Assembly: GCA_002791545.1 (NCBI GenBank) | Contig: PFXG01000045.1 | Span: 1 to 41,612 of the forward strand | Source: Zetaproteobacteria bacterium CG_4_9_14_3_um_filter_49_83 | GTDB lineage: Bacteria; Pseudomonadota; Zetaproteobacteria; Mariprofundales; Mariprofundaceae | Length of the DNA: 41,612 nt | Reading direction: 5' to 3' | In this document: positions 34,530 through 41,612 of the stretch, piece by piece | Layout of the letters: each line of letters begins with the position of its first letter | Position numbering within the stretch: position 1 is the stretch's first letter | Translations under genes and position numbers: made by a program | The notes under the pieces: model-generated | Seen by the model: the letters and a program-made list of their open reading frames with translations, nothing else | What the model was told of the DNA's origin: nothing | Databases searched by the model: none

Positions 34530-35495
34530 TTACGTGCGCCTTACCAACTCCATACGCACCAGTTCAGCCGCACCGAGCAATCCGGCCTGATCACTCAACA
34601 GTGTCGGTAAAACGACCACCTGCCCCTGCAACATGGGAATAACATGCTCGTTCAGGGAAGCCATCAATGGCGGATGCAACAAATCCCAAGCCCCCATAAG
34701 GCCACCGCTAACCGTGATGGTACGAAGATCAAGCAAAGTAACCACATGAGCGAGTGCTTTTCCCAAATGACACCCCGCCTGTTCGAAAGCATGCAATGCC
34801 GCCGCATCACCGTCTTTCGCCAGCTCAGCCACTTGCGCCGTATCGGTTACCGAACTGCCATGCTCGTCGCCGCATGCAAGCTGATAACTTTTCAACACAC
34901 CCTGAGCTGAGGCATAGGTTTCAACACATCCCGAACCACCACAACCACACATCCGGGCCAGCTCTCCACATGCCGTACGCACATGACCCAACTCCATCGC
35001 CATCCCATGTTGGCCGACAAAGGGGCTATCGGCCAGAATCAAACCGCCACCGACGCCGGTGCCAAGGGTGACATGCAATAAATCAGTTTGCCCTTTCCCT
35101 GCCCCGTCACGCCATTCACCCAACGCTGCGCACAAGGCATCATTCTGCATCCTGACTACACAAGACAATTGATCGGACAAGCGTGAGGCAAGTCGGACAT
35201 GCTTGAGTTGCGGCAGGTTTGGCGAAGCCAGCAGCGTCTCACCATCTGCGTCAAAAAAACCTGGAAATCCGACACCCACAGCCGTAATAGCATGCTGCTG
35301 AAGAATAGGGCGCATCGCCTCGGAAATCACCTGAATCACATAGGTCTCAGCAGCAGCAGCCGATGGTGCACGATATTCACTCAAAGCGACATGCGCCCGA
35401 TATTCGTGCTCAATTACTGCTCCAACTGCGGACTGAGACACCACCGCCATACGCATATTGGTACCGCCAATATCTGCGGCCAGAATCTTGCTCAT
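34530..35495 (-). CDS. ROK-family sugar kinase, probably glucokinase
   Basis: 321 residues from the ATG at 35495. The phosphate-1 loop D-I-G-G-T-N lies near the N terminus, and E-L-G-H-V is the ROK signature. C-G-C-G-G-S-G-C-V-E (about 184-193) is the zinc motif, and G-G-L-M forms the adenosine site. It probably phosphorylates glucose, feeding pgi and glycogen metabolism. No ribosome site is visible because the start lies in a tetranucleotide repeat that joins it to glgA, so translation may be coupled. Other ROK sugars (mannose, fructose) cannot be excluded. Confidence 0.88.
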   Translation of the reverse strand: MSKILAADIGGTNMRMAVVSQSAVGAVIEHEYRAHVALSEYRAPSAAAAETYVIQVISEAMRPILQQHAITAVGVGFPGFFDADGETLLASPNLPQLKHVRLASRLSDQLSCVVRMQNDALCAALGEWRDGAGKGQTDLLHVTLGTGVGGGLILADSPFVGQHGMAMELGHVRTACGELARMCGCGGSGCVETYASAQGVLKSYQLACGDEHGSSVTDTAQVAELAKDGDAAALHAFEQAGCHLGKALAHVVTLLDLRTITVSGGLMGAWDLLHPPLMASLNEHVIPMLQGQVVVLPTLLSDQAGLLGAAELVRMELVRRT

Positions 35496-35525
35496 CAATC
35501 AATCAACCAGTCAATCAATCAACGA
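35494..35525. repeat. Imperfect tetranucleotide tandem repeat across the glgA-kinase junction
   Basis: Eight tetramers of the ATCA type (on the plus strand), three of them with one or more mismatches. On the minus strand they contain the glgA stop codon and end at the kinase start codon. Confidence 0.75.
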
Positions 35526-36956
35526 TTCATAGCACTGAACATAAGCCTGCGCCGATGATTCCCACGTCGAATCACGCTTTACGGCACGCGTCCGAATACG
35601 CGACCATGCAGTTGGGTTACGAAATGCATCCACGGCACTCTCAACTGCCGCATCAAAGGCATCAGGATGCGCATCGGCAAAATGAAACCCGGTTCCCTGC
35701 TGTTTACCGGAAGGGTAATCCACTACCGTATCACACAAGCCGCCGGTTGAACGCACCACAGGCACAGTACCATAACGCATGGCCATTAATTGTCCCAGAC
35801 CACACGGTTCAAAACGTGAAGGCATCAGAAAAATATCACTACCCGCATAAATACGTCGCGCCAGAGCCTCATCAAACCCCCGATAAAAATACATATTTCC
35901 GCCATGTTCAGCCGCCAGTGATGACAGCACATGTTCACTATGCAGATCGCCGGAACCCAGCACAGCAAGCTGATATCCACGTGCCATCCAGCGACCGACA
36001 TTTGATATCAAAAGGTCGATCCCCTTCTGGTCAGCCAGCCTTGAAATAATTGATAGCACCGGAATGTCTTCTGCCACGCTGAACCCGCAATGTTGTTGCA
36101 GATCAATTTTACACACGGCTTTTCCGGCCATATTACTGGCACCATAATTTTCTTTAATGACCACATCATTTTCCGGATCCCAATGCTCCACATCCAGACC
36201 ATTGACAATACCACTTAAGCGTTCGACATGGTGGTGCAGGAACCCCTCCAGCTGGCAGCCATATTCAGGCGTGAGAATTTCCCTGGCGTATGTCGGACTG
36301 ACAGTGGTAATAGCGTCGGCATAGGCAATACCTGCTTTCATGCAATTGATCTGACCATGAAATTCCAACCCGCCGAGATGAAAATGATGGCTTGGCAAGC
36401 CAAGGCGATGCAACCATAACACCGGGAACACACCCTGATAAGCCAGATTATGAATGGTATAAACAGTTTTAGCGCCTGCTATATTAGCATGATGCTGATA
36501 CTGGGTTTTAAGTAACAGAGGGATCAATCCTGTCTGCCAGTCATGGCAATGCAGCACATCGATCGGCTCACCCAGATTTGCCCCAACCTCCAGCGCCACG
36601 CGGTCAAACAACACAAAGCGCAACAAATTATCTTCATAAGCACCGCCAGCAGGGCCGTACACGCCTTCCCTGTTGAACAAGTCATCTTGCTCAATCAGCA
36701 GATAACGCAAACCATTCAAGCGCACTTCATGCAACGGACAATGACGCTGCACACCATCAGCCCACATCTCGACAGATTGATCGAGCGCCGTGGCCACAAT
36801 ATTATTCTTATACAGCTCGCGGCGATAAAATGGCAAAATCACGGTGACATGATGACCCGCATTCATCAATGCACGTGGCAATGCACCGACCACATCCGCC
36901 AAGCCGCCGGTTTTGGCTAGTGGACTAGCCTCTGAAGCAATAAATACTATATTCAT
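35511..36956 (-). CDS. glgA: Glycogen (starch) synthase, GT5
   Basis: 481 residues. Transfers glucose from ADP-glucose to glycogen. The N-terminal A-S-P-L-A-K-T-G-G-L-A-D-V-V-G-A-L-P carries the K-x-G-G-L motif, and the C-terminal domain has P-S-R-F-E-P-C-G-L-G-Q-L-M-A-M-R-Y-G. H-D-W-Q-T-G-L-I-P-L lies in between. No glgB or glgC is present here. It heads the minus-strand run with the ROK kinase and is divergent from pgi across 284 bp that hold both promoters. Confidence 0.95.
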   Translation of the reverse strand: MNIVFIASEASPLAKTGGLADVVGALPRALMNAGHHVTVILPFYRRELYKNNIVATALDQSVEMWADGVQRHCPLHEVRLNGLRYLLIEQDDLFNREGVYGPAGGAYEDNLLRFVLFDRVALEVGANLGEPIDVLHCHDWQTGLIPLLLKTQYQHHANIAGAKTVYTIHNLAYQGVFPVLWLHRLGLPSHHFHLGGLEFHGQINCMKAGIAYADAITTVSPTYAREILTPEYGCQLEGFLHHHVERLSGIVNGLDVEHWDPENDVVIKENYGASNMAGKAVCKIDLQQHCGFSVAEDIPVLSIISRLADQKGIDLLISNVGRWMARGYQLAVLGSGDLHSEHVLSSLAAEHGGNMYFYRGFDEALARRIYAGSDIFLMPSRFEPCGLGQLMAMRYGTVPVVRSTGGLCDTVVDYPSGKQQGTGFHFADAHPDAFDAAVESAVDAFRNPTAWSRIRTRAVKRDSTWESSAQAYVQCYESLID

Positions 36957-37240
36957 GGATTAGCCCCCTCGCTATACCCCTCAATATGCCCTCATCATTA
37001 ATTGCACGCGCCAAACCCTACCTGAATCAATCCAGTCTGGTAAGCGACAGCGAGACACTTTAAGCCGAAGATTCGTAAATTCCATTTCGCTCTTGCTTCC
37101 CCTTTATTCGCAACACATCCTATCCACAGTTTCCGGCATGCATCTCAACGACGCATGAATAATTCAGGGTTAAGGGCTTATCTCCGGGCAGTCTTTGTGG
37201 TAGAAAGCGTTCTGAAATTTTAGCACTCGGGAGGAGATTC

Positions 37241-38887
37241 ATGCAAAAGCTTAAGGCAACAAAAGCATGGCAAAGTTTACTGGCTCATCATCAGGATATA
37301 TCCGGCACGCATATGCGCGATCTTTTTTCGAATGACCCTGAACGCTTCTCCCGTTTTTCCCGCCAGTTCAACGATATCCTTGTTGATTACTCGAAAAACA
37401 TCATCAACGACAAAACCATGGATTTACTGATGCAACTGGCGCATGAGCGCGATGTGGCAGGCTGGACTCAGCGCATGTTTAATGGCGATAAAATCAACAA
37501 TACCGAGAACAGAGCCGTATTACACACCGCCCTGCGCAACCGTTCCAATCGCCCTGTCATAGTGGATGGCCACGATGTGATGCCGGATATTAATCGTGTT
37601 CTGGAGCAAATGCGCACCTTTACCGAAGCAGTTCGTTCCGGCGAATGGCTGGGTGGCACAGGCAAACCCATTACCGATATTGTCAACATTGGCATTGGTG
37701 GCTCTGATCTTGGCCCCGTCATGGTAGCCGAGGCACTTACCCCTTTCGGACGCGATAAACTGCATATGCATTTCGTTTCAAATGTCGATGGCACGCACAT
37801 GGTTGAAACCTTGCGGCACCTGCATCGTGAAACAACACTTTTCGTCATTGTCTCAAAAACATTCACCACGCAGGAAACCATCACCAACGCGCGCACTGCA
37901 CGTGACTGGTTCCTCACTCGTGGCGGCACCAAAACAGCCGTTGCCAAACATTTCGTGGCTGTCTCGACCAATGCCAAAGCCGTATCGGCCTTTGGTATTG
38001 ATACCGAAAATATGTTCGAGTTCTGGGACTGGGTCGGCGGCCGCTATTCACTGTGGAGTTCAGTAGGTTTATCTATCGCCTTATATCTTGGCATGGACAA
38101 CTTTGAAGAGCTGCTCGCCGGCGCCCACGACATGGATGAACATTTCCGTACAACCCCGCTGGAAGATAATATCCCGGTTATTCTGGCCATGCTGGGTGTG
38201 TGGTATAACAACTTTTTTGATGCCGACTCCCATGCAATGCTGCCTTATGATCAGTATATGCACCGTTTCCCGGCATACTTTCAGCAAGGCGACATGGAAA
38301 GTAACGGCAAGCGCGTTGACCGCGATGGCGAGACCGTTGATTACTCCACCGGCCCGATCATCTGGGGTGAACCGGGAACCAATGGTCAGCATGCATTTTA
38401 TCAATTGATTCATCAGGGAACCAAACTGGTCCCCTGCGATTTCCTGGCACCGATTGAAACCAAAAACCCTGTCGGACGGCATCATCCGATGCTGTTATCC
38501 AACTTCTTTGCCCAGACCGAAGCGCTGATGTGTGGTAAAACAGCCGAGGAAGTACGTGCCGAGCTGGAAGAAGAGGGCCTGTCGGGTGAAGCACTGGAAG
38601 CCTTGCTGCCGCACAAAGTCTTCCCCGGCAACAAACCGACCAATTCCATTCTATTCCAGAAACTGACCCCGCACACGCTGGGCGCGCTAATTGCCATGTA
38701 CGAGCACAAGATTTTCGCCCAAAGCGTCATCTGGGGCGTCAATGCCTATGATCAGTGGGGTGTCGAACTCGGCAAGCAACTGGCGCGCAAGATCCTGCCT
38801 GAACTGGATGATCATGAGATTGTTATAAGCCATGATGCGTCCACCAATGGCCTGATTAATTATTACAAGGATCATCGCAAGGAGTGA
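37241..38887 (+). CDS. pgi: Glucose-6-phosphate isomerase
   Basis: 548 residues, standard for the bacterial enzyme, interconverting glucose-6-phosphate and fructose-6-phosphate. [29 protein letters not shown] and G-V-E-L-G-K-Q-L-A are conserved. GGGAGGAG lies 6 nt before the ATG. The first Met of the frame is used and an N-terminal extension is unlikely. Divergent glgA and the ROK kinase gene suggest joint use of hexose phosphate. 87 nt separate it from the following cyclase gene. Confidence 0.97.
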   Translation: MQKLKATKAWQSLLAHHQDISGTHMRDLFSNDPERFSRFSRQFNDILVDYSKNIINDKTMDLLMQLAHERDVAGWTQRMFNGDKINNTENRAVLHTALRNRSNRPVIVDGHDVMPDINRVLEQMRTFTEAVRSGEWLGGTGKPITDIVNIGIGGSDLGPVMVAEALTPFGRDKLHMHFVSNVDGTHMVETLRHLHRETTLFVIVSKTFTTQETITNARTARDWFLTRGGTKTAVAKHFVAVSTNAKAVSAFGIDTENMFEFWDWVGGRYSLWSSVGLSIALYLGMDNFEELLAGAHDMDEHFRTTPLEDNIPVILAMLGVWYNNFFDADSHAMLPYDQYMHRFPAYFQQGDMESNGKRVDRDGETVDYSTGPIIWGEPGTNGQHAFYQLIHQGTKLVPCDFLAPIETKNPVGRHHPMLLSNFFAQTEALMCGKTAEEVRAELEEEGLSGEALEALLPHKVFPGNKPTNSILFQKLTPHTLGALIAMYEHKIFAQSVIWGVNAYDQWGVELGKQLARKILPELDDHEIVISHDASTNGLINYYKDHRKE

Positions 38888-38974
38888 CAGTGCCACACTA
38901 TCAGGCAACCAATCTAAGCCTGTCGTTTTAAAGTGTTTTAGCCTACAATAAAACGTGCCCGAACTGGAGGGCAT

Positions 38975-41470
38975 ATGAAAGAACTCAAGCTTAAAAAACG
39001 AATTTTTCTTCCGCTGGTATCTTCTGGACTGATACTCTTTCTGATCGGCACTTTTATGATCACCCATTTGGAAAGAAGACAATTGGGTGATGCTGTCGAA
39101 CAGCAGGCTGAATCATTGCAGGGACATATGCAGTCCATGCTGCTGAGCAAGTCCGAGCTTATGGCGAACAGCATAAATTTCATTGTACAGGACAGCCGCA
39201 TCATCGAGGCCTTGAAATCGAAAGATCAACAAGCCCTTTTGGCACTGGCCACACCGATTTATCAGAAGCTGAATAAAGCTTATAATATCACGCATTTTTA
39301 TTTCCATGATGCAGCGCGAATCAACTTGCTACGCATCCATAAACCCGAACGTTACGGTGATCTGATTAATCGATTCACATTACTGGCAGCCGAAAAAGAT
39401 AGCCGCCTCGCTTCAGGTATCGAATTGGGGCCACTGGGCACTTTCACGCTGCGCTCGGTCATGCCTCTTTTTAAACATGGCCAGTTACTGGGTTATATCG
39501 AGCTGGGTCAGGAGATTGATGATATAATTCAACAGGCTCGCAGCATGTTTGATGTCGAGCTTTATATGCTCATCAACAAACAGTATCTGGACCGTAGCGC
39601 CTGGGAATCAGGCATGCGTATGCTTGGCAGGAACTCCGATTGGGATCAATTCCCTACCACTGTGCTTGTTTCCAAAAGCATGGCTGATGTGCCTGTTGAT
39701 CTGCTTAACAAGATAACTGTCGAGAAATCCACATCGATAAACCTCGAGCACAAAGTTCTACTGGGTGAACATCAGTATTCTGCCGCCATCATCCCCCTCA
39801 ATGATGCTGGCGGACAAACGGTTTCAGCACTGATCATGATGCGCGACATGACACACCTGCTAGCTCATGCAAAAAAAGACCTCCTTTTATTCATCTTCAT
39901 TTGCACAGTGATGAGCCTGAGTATCCTGACCCTGTTCTACAGGATTCTCGGACATACAGAGCATGAACTAATCGCTGCCAGAGAAAAACTTATCGATGAA
40001 GAGAATGCCAAAGCGGCGATGCAGGCAACACATATTCAGCAACTGCAAGCCGAGCAGGAAAAATTACGAGAAAGCGAGGAGGCAACCCGCTTACTGCTCA
40101 ACGCCGCTGGCGAAGGTATTTACGGTGTCGACCAACAAGGCAATACCATATTTGTGAACCCGGCTGCCTGCCGTATTCTGGGATATACCGAAAATGAATT
40201 AACCGGACAGTTCATGCATTCGCTGATCCATCACAGCTACCCTGACGGCACGCCCTACCCCAGCGAGCTGTGCCGGATGTATAAAGCCATTGAAGACGGC
40301 CAATCCCACCATGTTACTGATGAAGTGTTATGGCGAAAAGATGGCTCAAGCCTTCCGGTTGAATACCTGAGTACACCGGTCACAAATCATGGCACAGTCA
40401 CCGGTTCCGTAGTCGTTTTTTCGGATATTACAGATCACCTGCGAGCACAAAAGAAAATTGAACGGGCACTGCAAATTCAACGCGTACTCGATACGATTCT
40501 TAACATCTCCCTTCCACCCATGACCATGAACGAGATTCTGATCAAATCACTGGATGCCATACTGGCTATACCGGCTTTTGCTTTACTGAACAAAGGGGCC
40601 ATCTTTATGGCTAATGAAAATGACAGTTCACTGGAAATGCTGGTCCACCGGAATTTATCCGATGCTCTGTTGCAAAGCTGTAGTAAGCTTTCCTTCGGCC
40701 GATGCTTGTGCGGAAAGGCTGCTTCTACGCGTAATATTGTTTTCTCAGCCCACATCGACGAACGGCATGAGATCGATTTTGACGGCATTCAACCGCATGG
40801 ACATTACTGCATCCCCATCATGAGCGGCAACAAACTTCTCGGAGTTCTGAATATGTACGTGCCCGACGGGCACCAGAGTGATGTGGAAGAACGCAAGCAC
40901 CTTAAAACAGTAGCCGATACAATGGGGCTGGTTATTGAACGCAAAAAAGATGAAGAGTCGCTCCGGCAACTGGCCCATCACGATCTGTTAACCGGACTCC
41001 CCAACCGCACGCTATTCTATGATCGCCTGGAGCAAATGCTGGCACTGGCACAAAGACAACAAGAAGGTTTTACGTTGCTGTTCCTTGACCTGGATCATTT
41101 CAAGGAAGTGAACGATAACTTTGGCCATGATGCCGGAGACCTTGTGCTGAAACAGGCCGCCACCCGCCTGCTTGGATGTGTTGAACGCAAAGCCGACACG
41201 GTAGCACGCATGGGCGGCGATGAATTTATTGTTATTCTCTCCGAAGTCACCGACACGAATCATGCCGGACAAATCGCCAACCGGATTATTCAAGCTTTAT
41301 CGCAGCCTTTCGATGTGGATGGTAAACCCCAGCAATTAGGCTGTAGCGTAGGCATCGCCCAGTATCCCGTTCATGCCGAAGACAGTGAAACATTAATCAG
41401 GCATGCTGATGAAGCCATGTATCACGCCAAAAGAAAAAGGAACACCTACAGCTTTTTCAGCAAGAAATAG
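38975..41470 (+). CDS. Membrane-anchored PAS-GAF diguanylate cyclase
   Basis: 831 residues. A first membrane helix (about 10-30), a periplasmic sensor domain of about 270 residues (Cache-like, with L-R-I-H-K-P-E and a second segment near M-R-M-L-G), a second helix (about 303-330) and a short coiled coil. A PAS domain follows (about 365-490), then a GAF-like region (about 500-650) and the GGDEF domain with R-M-G-G-D-E-F at 745-751. The active-site half-site is intact, and R-K-A-D five residues before GGDEF is the product-inhibition I-site. It should make c-di-GMP from GTP, under negative feedback. There is no EAL domain. GGAGG lies 4 nt before the ATG. Confidence 0.92.
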   Translation: MKELKLKKRIFLPLVSSGLILFLIGTFMITHLERRQLGDAVEQQAESLQGHMQSMLLSKSELMANSINFIVQDSRIIEALKSKDQQALLALATPIYQKLNKAYNITHFYFHDAARINLLRIHKPERYGDLINRFTLLAAEKDSRLASGIELGPLGTFTLRSVMPLFKHGQLLGYIELGQEIDDIIQQARSMFDVELYMLINKQYLDRSAWESGMRMLGRNSDWDQFPTTVLVSKSMADVPVDLLNKITVEKSTSINLEHKVLLGEHQYSAAIIPLNDAGGQTVSALIMMRDMTHLLAHAKKDLLLFIFICTVMSLSILTLFYRILGHTEHELIAAREKLIDEENAKAAMQATHIQQLQAEQEKLRESEEATRLLLNAAGEGIYGVDQQGNTIFVNPAACRILGYTENELTGQFMHSLIHHSYPDGTPYPSELCRMYKAIEDGQSHHVTDEVLWRKDGSSLPVEYLSTPVTNHGTVTGSVVVFSDITDHLRAQKKIERALQIQRVLDTILNISLPPMTMNEILIKSLDAILAIPAFALLNKGAIFMANENDSSLEMLVHRNLSDALLQSCSKLSFGRCLCGKAASTRNIVFSAHIDERHEIDFDGIQPHGHYCIPIMSGNKLLGVLNMYVPDGHQSDVEERKHLKTVADTMGLVIERKKDEESLRQLAHHDLLTGLPNRTLFYDRLEQMLALAQRQQEGFTLLFLDLDHFKEVNDNFGHDAGDLVLKQAATRLLGCVERKADTVARMGGDEFIVILSEVTDTNHAGQIANRIIQALSQPFDVDGKPQQLGCSVGIAQYPVHAEDSETLIRHADEAMYHAKRKRNTYSFFSKK

Positions 41471-41549
41471 TCTGACTTCACATACACATTTCTTTTAATT
41501 GCCTGAATAAATCCTTCTGCAAAGCTCAGGGCAATCGCATTAAAAAAGG

Positions 41550-41612
41550 TTATTTTCCGATTAGCAGCTTTTCCAAATAATCATTATCCCATCCAGCTTT
41601 TAGCCTTCGATT
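41550..41612 (-). CDS. C-terminal end of an unidentified gene, cut by the window edge
   Basis: The minus strand reads 20 codons from the edge and ends at a TAA at 41550-41552 (R-R-L-K-A-G-W-D-N-D-Y-L-E-K-L-L near its start). The composition is protein-like, but 20 residues are too few to assign it. It would be convergent with the cyclase gene. Confidence 0.35.
   Translation of the reverse strand, partial: NRRLKAGWDNDYLEKLLIGK

Noticed and set aside
37121-37135. A TATCCACA sequence resembling a DnaA box between glgA and pgi
   Set aside because: Only a single site is present, with no cluster, AT-rich unwinding region or neighbouring dnaA/dnaN, so it is not evidence of an origin.

Overview
The window comes from the chromosome of a Gram-negative proteobacterium with moderate G+C. 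It encodes an LptG-type lipopolysaccharide exporter subunit, HflK/HflC, HflD, a FimV hub protein, SerB, a full glyA-nrdR-leuB-asd-fimV-truA block, and several c-di-GMP or two-component signalling proteins. The mixture of gamma- and beta-proteobacterial gene orders with a membrane pyrophosphatase and a TrmD-like SPOUT methyltransferase (better known from deep-branching lineages) would fit a marine Zetaproteobacterium such as Mariprofundus. That assignment is inference only. No rRNA, tRNA, CRISPR array or complete insertion sequence was seen.

Left part (1-13.1 kb, accessory): a possible transposase start and insertion-sequence end lie at the window edge, followed by serB, a YdjM-family membrane protein flanked by two copies of a short repeat, and a lipoprotein. 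Next is a compact minus-strand cassette of a GHKL ATPase, a STAS-like DUF4325 protein and a PIN-domain nuclease, possibly headed by a 48-residue ORF. About 125 bp of directly repeated sequence flanks the cassette and includes the 3' end of the neighbouring M48 metalloprotease gene. After the protease come a Fic-protein remnant, a DUF3592-like membrane protein, a small conserved-looking ORF, and a large CBS-PAS hybrid sensor kinase with a stand-alone receiver behind it. A family of intergenic repeats of about 100-130 bp recurs through this part.

Middle part (13.1-25.9 kb, mostly housekeeping): a DUF455 di-iron ferritin-like protein, hflD, a FimV-like membrane protein, the membrane pyrophosphatase hppA and soluble pyrophosphatase ppa (separated by a clear terminator), an L,D-transpeptidase, a protein with two cyclic-nucleotide-binding domains, hflK-hflC-DUF2065, lptG, suhB, truA and an orphan CbiQ/EcfT-like membrane protein.

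Right part (26-41.6 kb): a long minus-strand run of fimV, asd, leuB, nrdR, glyA, rplS, a SPOUT methyltransferase gene, a ROK sugar kinase gene and glgA. Genes within it are often 1-20 nt apart and two terminators divide it. Divergent from glgA are pgi and a membrane-bound PAS-GAF-GGDEF diguanylate cyclase. glgA, the ROK kinase and pgi form a small hexose-phosphate/glycogen cluster.

The best candidate for an undescribed system is the GHKL-STAS-PIN cassette. Its parts suggest a partner-switch device that gates a ribonuclease, and its flanking repeats suggest it was acquired as a unit.
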